Part shown: positions 48,978 through 57,811 of the stretch, piece by piece
Layout: every line of letters starts with the position of its first letter
Position numbering within the stretch: the first letter of the stretch is position 1
Origin: Corynebacterium phoceense
Lineage (GTDB): Bacteria; Actinomycetota; Actinomycetes; Mycobacteriales; Mycobacteriaceae
Assembly (NCBI RefSeq): GCF_900092335.1
Contig: NZ_LT596208.1
Location: 1,772,472-1,836,471 of the forward strand
Direction of reading: 5' to 3'
DNA length: 64,000 bases
Program-made: the position numbers and the translations under genes
Notes under the pieces: generated by a model
Told to the model about the DNA's origin: nothing
The model's database searches: none
The model's input: only the letters and a program-made list of their open reading frames with translations

Positions 48978-49904
48978 CTAGAGCTGCGCGAGGAGTTCCT
49001 CACTGCGGGCGCGGGCGAGACGGTCAGGCATGTCGCCGGTGACGAGGAATTCGTCGACGCCGAGGGTCTGTGCAATGGCATGGAGGCGGTCGCGGACGAC
49101 GCGTGGGGTGCCGAAGACGTCGTGGGCTTGGGCTTCGGTAACGCGGCGGCGTTGCTGAGCTGTGAGCGCGTTGAGATCGGGGTGTGGATCAAGCGAGGGG
49201 AACTCACCTGTAGATAGAGAGAGGGATTTCGCGACGGCCTCAGGAAGGAGAAGCGCGCGGGCTTCGTCTTCCGTATCAGCCACCGCGATATTGAGCGAGG
49301 AGATCACGTGCGGCGCGTCGAGAACGCCGGGCGCGAAGTTCTCGCGGTAGGCCTTCGCCGCGGCCTCCTGGGTGTGGACGGGCCCGCCCAGGATGACGCC
49401 GAGGCCGAAGCGAGCGGCCGTCAAAGCGGAGCGGAAGCCGGCGAGGAGGAAGAGTGAGGGTGTGGGGGCATCGGCAGGCTGGGGCGTGGGAGGAGTGCCG
49501 TCCAGGAGGGCGAGGAGCTCGCCGAGGTGGGCCTCAAAGCGCTCCTTGGGGCGCGAGCCAAGGGCCTCGCGGATGGGCGCGGTAAAGCCGACCGAGGAGC
49601 CGAGGCCGATGTCGATGCGGCCCGGGTAGAGGGTCTCCAACAGACGGATTTGCTCCGCGACGATGAAAGGCGCGTGATTGAGCACCATGATGCCGCCGGT
49701 GCCGACACGAATACGTTGCGTGTGCGCCGCGACGTGGGCAGCAAGCAGCGCGGGCTGGCCCGCGGGAATACCGGGCACGCCGTGGTGCTCAGCGAGGAGG
49801 AAGCGCTCGAAGCCGAGGCGCTCGACGTGGCGGGCATGACCCACGACGTCCGGAAAGCCCTCGCCGGTCGCACGGGCGGCACGGTCGAGGACAGAGAAAC
49901 GCAT
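48978..49904 (-). CDS. LLM-class flavin-dependent oxidoreductase
   Basis: This 308-residue luciferase-like monooxygenase begins MRFSVLDRAARATGEGFPDV. Typical segments are ERFLLAEHHGVPGIPAGQPA, RIRVGTGGIMVLNH and LLETLYPGRIDIGLG. It belongs to the F420/FMN group without a known substrate. It starts directly after the stop of the L,D-transpeptidase gene, so both are probably co-transcribed. Confidence 0.85.
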   Translation of the reverse strand: MRFSVLDRAARATGEGFPDVVGHARHVERLGFERFLLAEHHGVPGIPAGQPALLAAHVAAHTQRIRVGTGGIMVLNHAPFIVAEQIRLLETLYPGRIDIGLGSSVGFTAPIREALGSRPKERFEAHLGELLALLDGTPPTPQPADAPTPSLFLLAGFRSALTAARFGLGVILGGPVHTQEAAAKAYRENFAPGVLDAPHVISSLNIAVADTEDEARALLLPEAVAKSLSLSTGEFPSLDPHPDLNALTAQQRRRVTEAQAHDVFGTPRVVRDRLHAIAQTLGVDEFLVTGDMPDRLARARSEELLAQL

Positions 49905-51125
49905 TTACTGCTCCGCATTACCTGCGGACCACTCGTCCCAGCCCATGTTCCAGTCGCCCAAGCCGTCCGTGGCAGGCAGGATGCCACCGGAGGTGTGCTT
50001 GACATAGACCACGTCGCCGCGCTTGACGTTATCCAGGTACCACTGAGCGTTTTCCGGGGAGACGTTGATGCAACCGTGCGAGGTGTTCTGGCTGCCCTGT
50101 GCCCACACGGACCACGGGGCGGAGTGGACGTAGATGCCCGAGTAGGACAGCTGCGTCGCGTCGTCCACCATGGTCTGGTAGCCGCCGGCGTCGAGAGCCA
50201 GGCCGTAGGTGGTGGAGTCCATCATGAGCTGGTCATACTGGTCGCCCACCGTGTACCAACCGTTGGGGGTCACGCGGCCAGGAACCTCGAGGCCCAGGGA
50301 GACCGGCATGGTCTTGATGAGCTTCTTGTTCTTCCAGATCTGCATGGTCTTCGTGTTGTCATCGACGATGGAGACCGTGCGGTCACCAATCGTGAAGTTC
50401 GTTTCGTTGTCCGCGTCGCCGAAGAGTCCGCCGCCCATGTCGAGGCCGTAGATGTTGGCCTTCACCTTGACCTGTGTGCCCGGCTCCCAGAACTTCTGCG
50501 GACGCCAGCGCAGGACCGTGGGGCTCAGCCAGTAGAAAGCGCCATCCACGTGCGGGGAGGTTTCGATTTCAATGGCATCCTGAACGGCCTGGCGGTCCTC
50601 CGGTGCGGAAGAGAAGTTAAAACCAATAGCCTGGCCCACGCCCACAGTGGAATCCGGCAGCGGGCTCAGCCCCACGCCCGTCGTATACGCCGGGCTATCC
50701 GTGGTGAACGTGATGGTCTTCGACTTGCCATTCTTGTCCTTCGCCGTGACGGTGTAGGTACGGCCGTAGCCGAGGACCTCCGTCGTGGACCAGGTCTGCT
50801 TATCTTCGGAGAACTCGCCTTCCACGGCGCCGCCGGATTCATTAGTCATGATGACCTTAGCGAGGCCGTCGCCTTCGTCCGAGGTCACGGTAATGGGCTT
50901 CGTGACGGACACGCCCGTCGCATTGTTCTTCACGGAGAACTTAGGCGCTTTCTTAGCAGCCTGTGCAGCCGAGGATGTGGCGGCGTCATGAGCTTCATTG
51001 GCCACGGAAGAAACTTCCGCAACGAGGGAGGTGTCTTCGCCGTTACCAGCGGACGAGCAGGCAGCGAGGGAAATAGAGGCGACGGTCAGGGTAGCAATGA
51101 CCGACAGACGGCGAGGAATTGTCAC
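49905..51125 (-). CDS. L,D-transpeptidase lipoprotein
   Basis: This 406-residue protein starts with GTG 51125. A signal peptide with lipobox SLAAC anchors it in the membrane. Ig-like domains follow (about 60-250), and then the YkuD catalytic domain with HSAPWSVWAQGSQ and SHGCINVS (catalytic Cys). It makes 3-3 cross-links in peptidoglycan, as LdtMt2 does. The C-terminal Trp-rich end (LGDWNMGWDEWSAG) is usual for the actinobacterial group. Confidence 0.9.
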   Translation of the reverse strand: MTIPRRLSVIATLTVASISLAACSSAGNGEDTSLVAEVSSVANEAHDAATSSAAQAAKKAPKFSVKNNATGVSVTKPITVTSDEGDGLAKVIMTNESGGAVEGEFSEDKQTWSTTEVLGYGRTYTVTAKDKNGKSKTITFTTDSPAYTTGVGLSPLPDSTVGVGQAIGFNFSSAPEDRQAVQDAIEIETSPHVDGAFYWLSPTVLRWRPQKFWEPGTQVKVKANIYGLDMGGGLFGDADNETNFTIGDRTVSIVDDNTKTMQIWKNKKLIKTMPVSLGLEVPGRVTPNGWYTVGDQYDQLMMDSTTYGLALDAGGYQTMVDDATQLSYSGIYVHSAPWSVWAQGSQNTSHGCINVSPENAQWYLDNVKRGDVVYVKHTSGGILPATDGLGDWNMGWDEWSAGNAEQ

Positions 51126-51502
51126 AGTTCAAGCCTTAAGTGATAAGGGGGCAGACATACGCGCAATATCCTAATGTGAAATTTCTTAAATTGCTAACCC
51201 AATTCTCGGAGTGGCACGGCAACACAATGGCCCACTGCGCCGCGGCGATCGCCCGCGTTGGCACCGATTTAAATTCGGGCACATCACACCTTTAATCACC
51301 GAACGCCACCGGCGTACGGAGCACCTAGAGAGCGCCCCGCCGCGAGAGGCCGAGGCACGCTTCCCACATTTTCGCGCTAGACTCGGACGATAGAACAGGG
51401 GTAAAAAGCAGTGCCTACCAGGCGATTTTACATCCAAGCCAACGCGGGTTAAAGTTATTTCTCGTTGCACGGCAGGGCGCACAGCCCAGACGGACAACGT
51501 GA
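51126..51502. other. Intergenic region with tRNA-Lys promoter
   Basis: This gap between the divergent L,D-transpeptidase and tRNA-Lys contains no supported gene. A promoter for the tRNA is likely at 51427-51455 (TTTACA, 17 bases, TAAAGT), which places the start about 40 bases before the tRNA. Nothing else is recognised. Confidence 0.4.
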
Positions 51503-51575
<73 letters not shown>

Positions 51576-51582
51576 CAATCTT

Positions 51583-51604
51583 CCCGCCGGGTTCGCCCGG
51601 CGGG
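51583..51604 (+). terminator. Terminator after tRNA-Lys
   Basis: CCCGCCGGG pairs with CCCGGCGGG around TTCG, followed by ATTTTGCGTTTT. Confidence 0.85.
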
Positions 51605-51735
51605 ATTTTGCGTTTTCCCGCCCGCCCTGAGGGGAGCTCCGCGTCGCTGCGGGACTTACGGCGCTGGCACGTCGTTTTCGGGCGCGTTGCGAGCGATTCT
51701 AGGCGAAGATAGGCTCTCACGCGCCCGATATTCGC

Positions 51736-53211
51736 GGGTTAAGGGACAAAAGGGGATGCGGACATTTTTTAGGAATGTTTAGAGTAGCAGTTCGCGCCTG
51801 CGTTGATTGATGCTTAATCCATCGAACTCAAGCTTGATTCTATGTTCGTTATAGAAGCCAACATATTCATGAATTGCTTGCTCTAATTCATCACAATGGG
51901 GCCACTTACGTCCATAGAACATCTCATTTTTCATTCTGCCGAACAATCCCTCGCACGCTGAATTGTCGGGCGAACATCCCTTCTTCGACATCGAACGCGT
52001 AAAGCCGATGTCCTGTGAGGCTTGAATCCAACTGTTGCCCCGATAATGGCAACCTCGATCGGAATGAACTACTAGTTTTGCGGGGTCAGGCGGTGCATTG
52101 TTTTCAAGCGCCTGCTTCAGACAGTCGTCGGCAAGCTGCTGATTAGGGTGTCGGCTCGTTGTCGCCCCAACAATCTTTCCATCGAAACAGTCCACTAACG
52201 CCGAAAAGTATATTTTCCCGTCATCAGCAGGAAACTCAGAAATATCCGTCAACCACAATAAACCCGGCGCTTCGGCATGAAAATTTCGTTTAACCAGATT
52301 CGGTGGCGCCTCCGAAATCTCACCACGATAGGACGAATAGCGACGCCTTTTCTTCACGTAGCGCACCGTGAGTCCTTCGGCAGAGATGATTCGACGCACG
52401 ACTTTCTCACTGACCTTGATACCCAGTTTCTTCAACTGGATCCATACGCGACGATATCCATAGCTGAATCCAGAATGCTCGACGATTTTGGTTACCACCT
52501 CTGTCAGTTCTGCATATTTTGACGGGCCATTTAGGGCTTTGAGCTGGTAATAGAAGCTGGATGAAGAGAGACCAACAATGTCGAGCAACAATGAAATTGG
52601 AAAAGAAGACCGTAACGCATCGACCACAATGGCTTTGAACTTGTTACTGAGGTTGGCTGGGTCGATGCTGTCGTCTTTTTTTAATTCTTCCAGTTCTTTT
52701 TCTAACACGGCCTTTTCTGCTGATAGGCGTGCTGCCAGCTTCTTGAGTTCAGCCGCATCATCTGGAAGCGATTTCTCAAAGGCTTTACGAGTAACAATGC
52801 CGGCAGACTGTTTGCGTTCAGTTGCGCTCATCAAGCCCCACTTTCCTTCTTCGCGGAATCGTTGGGCCCAAGCATAGACGCTCATTTTCGAGTTCAGCGA
52901 AAGCTCAGATGCGATGGCCTCAGGAGACATACCAGCGGTAAAAAGCTCAACGGCTTTGAGCTTTGTCGCAAGTGGGTAGCGCTTTAAGGTCGTACGCCGA
53001 ATGGGGGCAGCTGGGGGTACATCACGCTCTCTGATCCATCGATGGAGTGTCCAACGGCCTGGGTAGCCCAACTCGCGAACGGTCTTGGTAGCAGATTGTG
53101 TTCTATCGAATACCTCTAATGCCTTAAGCCGCTGGGCATCCGTGTATCGCACATTAGTCATACGGGAAATCCTCCAAGATTTCGTCCGCATGCCCTTCTG
53201 TCCCTTAACCC
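51736..53211 (-). mobile_element. IS3-like insertion sequence with 8-bp duplication
   Basis: The 1,476-bp element has imperfect ends (GGGTTAAGGGACA..., with later matches AAGGG and ATGCGGAC) in inverted orientation. The direct repeat ATATTCGC flanks it at 51728-51735 and 53212-53219. The insertion is in intergenic DNA between tRNA-Lys and the glutaminase gene. The sequence is more AT-rich than the surrounding chromosome. Confidence 0.85.
51779..53161 (-). CDS. IS3-type transposase, single ORF
   Basis: This protein of 460 residues starts at ATG 53161 (MTNVRYTDAQRLKALEVFDR). Two HTH domains and a coiled coil (SAEKAVLEKELEELKK) are followed by the rve/DDE domain: WLTDISEFP (Asp), VVHSDRGCHYRG (Asp) and KGCSPDNSACEGLFGRMKNE (Glu). 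Both parts lie in one frame, so no programmed frameshift is needed, unlike most IS3 elements. Confidence 0.9.
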   Translation of the reverse strand: MTNVRYTDAQRLKALEVFDRTQSATKTVRELGYPGRWTLHRWIRERDVPPAAPIRRTTLKRYPLATKLKAVELFTAGMSPEAIASELSLNSKMSVYAWAQRFREEGKWGLMSATERKQSAGIVTRKAFEKSLPDDAAELKKLAARLSAEKAVLEKELEELKKDDSIDPANLSNKFKAIVVDALRSSFPISLLLDIVGLSSSSFYYQLKALNGPSKYAELTEVVTKIVEHSGFSYGYRRVWIQLKKLGIKVSEKVVRRIISAEGLTVRYVKKRRRYSSYRGEISEAPPNLVKRNFHAEAPGLLWLTDISEFPADDGKIYFSALVDCFDGKIVGATTSRHPNQQLADDCLKQALENNAPPDPAKLVVHSDRGCHYRGNSWIQASQDIGFTRSMSKKGCSPDNSACEGLFGRMKNEMFYGRKWPHCDELEQAIHEYVGFYNEHRIKLEFDGLSINQRRRELLL

Positions 53212-53271
53212 ATATTCGCGTGGGCGTCTCGTAGGGTAAGAGCAGGTCACCGCAGGACACGGAGCCGGGGC

Positions 53272-54552
53272 TTAGTCGCGGACGTCCTCGCCGTTGATGT
53301 GATAGTCCTCGGCGTCTGCGAGGGGGACGACGGTGCCATCGGAAAGCTCGCGGTCGGTGAGGGTGCCGTCGGGGTCGATGACGGCGATCTCGTTGCCGCC
53401 CTCGCGCAGGCGGCGGAGGCCTTCTTTGAGCATGCGGCGGCCCACGCGGTTGAGGCTGGGGACTTGGGAGATATCGAGGGCCACGCGGCACGCGTCGAGG
53501 TCGTAGCCCTGGAGCTCGTAGAGGATGGCCTCGGCGGCGGAGAAGTTGATGTGGCCTTGGAGGTGAATAACGGCGTGGTCCTCGTCTTCCTCTTTGGAGC
53601 GGATGGGGTGGGTGCCCACGCGGTTGTCCGTGCTCATAAGGTGCAGGCCCATGTCTGAGGAGAGGAGTTTGAAGGCCTCGACGCCGCGCACGGAGTTGCC
53701 GGACTCATTGAGACGGGGCGAGAAGGTCGCCACGCCGAGCTGGCCGGGCAGGGTACCCAACAGGCCGCCGGCGACGCCCGACTTGGCGGGGATGCCGACC
53801 TCGGCCATCCAGCGGCCGGCGCCGTCGTACATGCCGCAGGAGCTCATCACGGCGAGCGTGAGGCGGCAGACGTCCGCGTCGAGGATCTTGTCGCCCGTCA
53901 CGGGCTGGCGGCCGCCGTTGGCGAGCGTCGCGGACATGACGGCCAAGTCACGCACGTCCACACGGATGGCGCACTGGTGCGTATACGAGAGGACGGCGTC
54001 GTGCGCGTCATCCTTGATGATGTCGTAGTTGCGCAGCATGTGCGCGAGCGAGAGGTTGCGGTCGGCGTGGTTGAGCTCCGAGTCGGCGACACCAGCGTCG
54101 ACGGAGAGGTCCCGGCCGGCGAGGCGGGAGAAGTACTCGTTGAGGCGCGCGTTGCGGTCCTCGACGGAGGAGTCGACGCCGTTGATGAGCTGATTGACCG
54201 CGATGGCGCCCGCGTTGATGAGCGGGTTGACGGGGCGGTAGTCGCGGCCCAGCGAGAGCTCGTTGAAGGCCTCGCCGGAGGGCTCCATGCCCACGACGTC
54301 GCGCACGGCATCGAGTCCCAGCTCCTGGAGCGCGAGCGCGTAGACGAAGGGCTTGGAAATGGACTGAATGGAAAATTCATGCTCCGCATCGCCCGCCGAG
54401 TAGACGTGCCCGGTAGACGAGCACAGCGCCACGGCGAGCTTGTTTGGGTCGGCGTTGGCAAGCTCCGGGATGTAGTCAGCGACCTCTCCCCCGTCCTCGT
54501 CGCGGACTGACTCGAGAATCTGGCCCAGGTAATACGGAATCGGCGTCTTCAT
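53272..54552 (-). CDS. glsA: Glutaminase with C-terminal STAS domain
   Basis: This protein of 426 residues starts at ATG 54552 (MKTPIPYYLGQILESVRDED). Glutaminase A motifs: FSIQSISKPFVYALAL (catalytic Ser-x-x-Lys), NPLINAGAIA and SGVAGGLLG. The last 110 residues form a STAS-like domain (HAVIHLQGHINFSAAEAILY, RVALDISQVPSLNR), which may sense nucleotides or regulate the enzyme. It converts glutamine to glutamate and ammonia. It diverges from pncA over 28 bases. Confidence 0.9.
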   Translation of the reverse strand: MKTPIPYYLGQILESVRDEDGGEVADYIPELANADPNKLAVALCSSTGHVYSAGDAEHEFSIQSISKPFVYALALQELGLDAVRDVVGMEPSGEAFNELSLGRDYRPVNPLINAGAIAVNQLINGVDSSVEDRNARLNEYFSRLAGRDLSVDAGVADSELNHADRNLSLAHMLRNYDIIKDDAHDAVLSYTHQCAIRVDVRDLAVMSATLANGGRQPVTGDKILDADVCRLTLAVMSSCGMYDGAGRWMAEVGIPAKSGVAGGLLGTLPGQLGVATFSPRLNESGNSVRGVEAFKLLSSDMGLHLMSTDNRVGTHPIRSKEEDEDHAVIHLQGHINFSAAEAILYELQGYDLDACRVALDISQVPSLNRVGRRMLKEGLRRLREGGNEIAVIDPDGTLTDRELSDGTVVPLADAEDYHINGEDVRD

Positions 54553-54580
54553 GCCTGCCCAGCATATAGACTTATGCGCC

Positions 54581-55129
54581 ATGAAGAGTGCACTCGTGAT
54601 TGTCGATGTCCAACATGACTTCTGCCCCGGCGGCGCGCTGGGCACCGCCCGCGGCGACGAGGTCGCCGAGAAAATCGCTGCTCTGCAGGGCACCTATGAC
54701 ACGGTGGTCACGACCCAGGACTGGCATATCGACCCAGCCGGACACTTCGCAGACGAGCCAGACTTCATCGACACGTGGCCCGTCCACTGCGTCGCCGGCT
54801 CCCCCGGCGCCGAGCTTCACCCGGCGCTCCAGCCTGCCGATGCCGCCTTTAAAAAGGGCGCCTACACCGCGGCGTATTCAGGGTTCGAAGCCGACACGAA
54901 CGGTGATGGATCGGGGGTGGGGCTGGAAGCCTGGCTGCGGGAACGGGGCATCGGCAAGCTCGACGTCTGCGGAATTGCGACGGACCATTGTGTCCGCGCC
55001 ACGGCGCTCGACGCGCTAAAGGCCGGCTTTGAGGTGAGGGTACTGCGGGAGCTGTGCTCGCCGGTGGATGAAAAACGCGGAAACGCCGCCCTCACCGAGT
55101 TGGCAGAGGGCGGCGCTGAAGTAATTTAG
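54581..55129 (+). CDS. pncA: Nicotinamidase
   Basis: This protein of 182 residues starts at ATG 54581 (MKSALVIVDVQHDFCPGG). The catalytic triad is visible: Asp in VDVQHDF, Lys in FKKGAY and Cys in ATDHCVRAT; the metal site His is in DWHIDPAGHF. It turns nicotinamide into nicotinate for NAD salvage. A TAGACT-type -10 box 8 bases before the ATG suggests a leaderless mRNA. The end overlaps the converging gene by 4 bases. Confidence 0.9.
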   Translation: MKSALVIVDVQHDFCPGGALGTARGDEVAEKIAALQGTYDTVVTTQDWHIDPAGHFADEPDFIDTWPVHCVAGSPGAELHPALQPADAAFKKGAYTAAYSGFEADTNGDGSGVGLEAWLRERGIGKLDVCGIATDHCVRATALDALKAGFEVRVLRELCSPVDEKRGNAALTELAEGGAEVI

Positions 55130-55401
55130 CGCTGTGCGAGGAGCTTCTGCAGCTCCTTGATGTCGTTGGAACGGCGGCGCGAACGGGCAACGCCCAGGGC
55201 GATAAGGCCAACGACAGCTACGGCGACGCCGGCGAGGACCTTCTGGGTCTGCGGCTCCTGCAGCTTGCTGGTGGCCTGTACCTTTGCGTCGTTAACGAAG
55301 TTCTGCGGCTTCGTGCGGTTCGTCAGCTCGTCCAGGGTGCCGGCCAGCTGGCGGCGGGTGCGCTCGATATCGCGCTGGATGTCATCGGTGCTGCGTGCCA
55401 T
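55126..55401 (-). CDS. DUF3618 membrane protein
   Basis: This 91-residue protein begins MARSTDDIQRDIERTRRQLA, the DUF3618 signature, and ends with a single membrane helix (VLAGVAVAVVGLIALGVA) and a basic tail. A protein of this kind lies beside bcp in mycobacteria (Rv2520c/Rv2521). Function unknown. Confidence 0.85.
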   Translation of the reverse strand: MARSTDDIQRDIERTRRQLAGTLDELTNRTKPQNFVNDAKVQATSKLQEPQTQKVLAGVAVAVVGLIALGVARSRRRSNDIKELQKLLAQR

Positions 55402-55508
55402 GGTGTACTCCTCAAGTTTCGCCTAAGTTTTTGCTCTCCCTACACTAGCGCACGGTAGCCCTGCGTGCTGTGATAGGCCGCTCACGTCCACGCGGTATGG
55501 TGGGATAC

Positions 55509-55991
55509 ATGACTGAGAAGAGTACTGAGCAGATTCGACTTTCTGAGGGCGACACCGCCCCCGCCTTTTCCCTGAGCGACGACAAGGGCAACACGGTCTC
55601 CTTGTCCGACTTCGCGGGCCAGCGCGTACTCGTCTACTTCTACCCGCGCGCGAATACGCCCGGCTGCACCACCGAGGCCTGCGACTTCCGCGACGCCTTC
55701 GAGCAGCTCAACGGCTCTGACGTGGCCATCGTGGGCATCTCCCCTGATAAGCCGGAGGCCCTGGCCAAGTTCCGCGCGGACCACGACCTCAACTTCCCGC
55801 TGCTGTCCGATCCGGAAAAGGAGACGCTCACGGCCTACGGCGCGTTTGGCGAGAAGAAGAACTACGGCAAGGTCGTCCAGGGCGTTATCCGCTCCACCTT
55901 CCTCGTCGAGCCGGATGGCACCATCGGTCTGGCCAAGTACAACGTCAAGGCCACCGGCCACGTCGCGCGTATTCTCAAAGAGCTCGACTAG
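55509..55991 (+). CDS. bcp: Thiol peroxidase, BCP/PrxQ type
   Basis: This protein of 160 residues starts at ATG 55509 (MTEKSTEQIRLSEGDTAPAF). The peroxidatic site FYPRANTPGCTTEACDFRD contains the first Cys with a second Cys five residues on, as in PrxQ. It reduces hydrogen and lipid peroxides with thioredoxin. A TATGGT box just before the ATG suggests a leaderless transcript. It is followed after 6 bases by fasR. Confidence 0.9.
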   Translation: MTEKSTEQIRLSEGDTAPAFSLSDDKGNTVSLSDFAGQRVLVYFYPRANTPGCTTEACDFRDAFEQLNGSDVAIVGISPDKPEALAKFRADHDLNFPLLSDPEKETLTAYGAFGEKKNYGKVVQGVIRSTFLVEPDGTIGLAKYNVKATGHVARILKELD

Positions 55992-55997
55992 CGTTTT

Positions 55998-56630
55998 ATG
56001 ATCAGTTCCTCCGACGCCGAGCTCCTCGTCCCGCGCCGCCGCCCTGCTCAAGCCCGCAGCCGCGCGCGCTTTGAGCGGATCCTCAAAGAGGCGCGCGCGG
56101 TGCTCATCGAGGCCGGCTTCGAGTCTTTCACTTTCGACGAGGTCTCCCGGCGCGCCGAAGTACCCATCGGCACGCTCTACCAGTTCTTCGCCAACAAGTA
56201 CGTGCTCATCTGTGAGCTCGACCGCCAAGACACCGCGGCGAACCTCGAGGAGATCCGTTCCTTTTCGGAGCACGTCCCTGCCCTCCAGTGGCCGGACTTT
56301 CTAGACGAGTTCATCGACCATCTGGCGCGCATGTGGCGCGAGGACCCCTCCCGCCGCGCCGTGTGGCACGCCGTCCAATCCACGCCGGCCACCCGTGCTA
56401 CCGCGGCCGCGACCGAGCGCGAGATGCTTGAACCGCTGGCGGAGATGCTGGCGCCACTCGCTGTGGAGCTGTCCTACGAGGATCGCATTGATCTTGCCGG
56501 ATTTCTCGTGCACACGGTGGTGTCGCTGCTCAACTACGCTGTGTCGGGCCCGGAAGAAAACTTCGACCACGTCGTCGCGGAGATCAAGCGCATGCTCGTC
56601 GCCTACCTCTTTGCGGTCGCTACGAGTTAG
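55998..56630 (+). CDS. fasR: TetR-type regulator, FasR-like
   Basis: This 210-residue TetR protein has the HTH at about 40-65 (FTFDEVSRRAEVPIGTLYQF) and a helical ligand domain. It lies between bcp and the convergent acpS, the place of fasR in C. glutamicum. There it represses fatty acid synthase and acetyl-CoA carboxylase genes. The gene overlaps acpS by 11 bases at the 3' ends. Confidence 0.75.
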   Translation: MISSSDAELLVPRRRPAQARSRARFERILKEARAVLIEAGFESFTFDEVSRRAEVPIGTLYQFFANKYVLICELDRQDTAANLEEIRSFSEHVPALQWPDFLDEFIDHLARMWREDPSRRAVWHAVQSTPATRATAAATEREMLEPLAEMLAPLAVELSYEDRIDLAGFLVHTVVSLLNYAVSGPEENFDHVVAEIKRMLVAYLFAVATS

Positions 56631-57039
56631 CGACAAGCAGCACCGTGGCCGTCGCGTAATCCCCATCATGGCTGATGCTCAGGGACGCAGTCCACTGCCC
56701 CAGCGATTCGTCCACGGCGTCTTTCACTGCGCCGCGCAGCTCAAGGCCGACGCGTCCCCATGCGTCCGCGCGCACCTCAATCTCCGAAAAATCCACCGCC
56801 TCCGGCGCGATGACCGGCGGGCGCCCGTAGAGCGCCTCGGACCACGCCTTGATAAACGCCTCCTTGGCGGCCCAGCGACCGGCCAGGTGCTCGGCCTGAC
56901 GCGCCGATCCGCTCCCGAAACGCTGCGTGGCCAGGCGCAGTTCCGCCGCGGAAAACACACCCGTAAATCGCGTGCCCGGCCGCGCGAGTTGCTCCGCAAA
57001 ACCGGGGATGTGGACGAGGTCTGTGCCGACGGAGAACAT
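56620..57039 (-). CDS. acpS: Holo-ACP synthase
   Basis: This 139-residue protein begins MFSVGTDLVHIPGFAEQLAR and has HLAGRWAAKEAFIKAWS (metal-binding Glu, Lys) and SLSISHDGDYATATVL. It transfers the phosphopantetheine group to the ACP domain of FAS-I. The nearby FAS gene is its main client. Confidence 0.92.
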   Translation of the reverse strand: MFSVGTDLVHIPGFAEQLARPGTRFTGVFSAAELRLATQRFGSGSARQAEHLAGRWAAKEAFIKAWSEALYGRPPVIAPEAVDFSEIEVRADAWGRVGLELRGAVKDAVDESLGQWTASLSISHDGDYATATVLLVANS

Positions 57040-57048
57040 GTCTCCAGA

Positions 57049-57807
57049 CTAGCGGGCGAGCTCGTGCTCGAGCACCTCCAGCTCCGCCCCTCCGGACATC
57101 CAGCGGGTGAGTTCCTCACGCGTGACATCCTTGCGCGCCGCGTCGAGGACCATCCGCCCCAGGTTGAGCACCACAAAGTGGTCGCCCACCAGGTGCGCGT
57201 GGTGTGGGTTGTGCGTAATGAACACAACACCCATCCCGCGATCGCGCGCCGCCGCGATAAACCGCAGCACCATCCCGGATTGCTTCACGCCCAATGCTGC
57301 GGTCGGCTCGTCGAGCACAAGGAACTCCGCGCCGAAGTAGATGGCACGTGCAATCGCCACGACCTGGCGCTGGCCGCCGGAGAGCGCCTCCAGGTCCACG
57401 CCCACATCCGGCAGATCGATGCCCATCTCCTGAAGCTGCTCCGAGGTAATCCGTCGCATCTCGGCTTCCTTCAGCCGGCCGAAGGCTCCTGTGAGTTCCT
57501 GGCCCACAAAGAAATTGCGCCACACCGGCATGGACGGCACGAGCGCCAAGTCCTGGTACACCGTCGCGATACCGTGGTCGAGGGCGTCTCGCGGGCTGGT
57601 GAAAGAAACCTCAGCATCGTCCAGCGCCAACGATCCCGCGGTCGGACGCTGCAAGCCCGACAGAATCTTGATGAGCGTCGACTTACCCGCGCCGTTATCG
57701 CCCAGCACGCATGTCACCTGGCCGGACTCCAGCCGCAACGACACATCGGAAAGAGCCTGGAAATTGCCAAACTGCTGCGCGATATCCCGCGCTTCAAAAA
57801 TTGTCAT
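57049..57807 (-). CDS. Sugar-type ABC transporter ATPase
   Basis: This 252-residue protein has Walker A (LGDNGAGKST), signature (LSGGQRQVVAIARA) and Walker B (LVLDEPTA). It is a single-ATPase subunit of the FrcA type in the ribose/xylose family. The start is 5 bases beyond the permease stop. With the two genes upstream it forms one importer. Confidence 0.88.
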   Translation of the reverse strand: MTIFEARDIAQQFGNFQALSDVSLRLESGQVTCVLGDNGAGKSTLIKILSGLQRPTAGSLALDDAEVSFTSPRDALDHGIATVYQDLALVPSMPVWRNFFVGQELTGAFGRLKEAEMRRITSEQLQEMGIDLPDVGVDLEALSGGQRQVVAIARAIYFGAEFLVLDEPTAALGVKQSGMVLRFIAAARDRGMGVVFITHNPHHAHLVGDHFVVLNLGRMVLDAARKDVTREELTRWMSGGAELEVLEHELAR

Positions 57808-57811
57808 CTTC

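Noticed and set aside
49527..51143. 538-residue + strand frame opposite the LLM and L,D-transpeptidase genes
   Set aside because: Both minus-strand genes have unmistakable family motifs; the + frame is a high-GC shadow with an His/Arg-rich composition.
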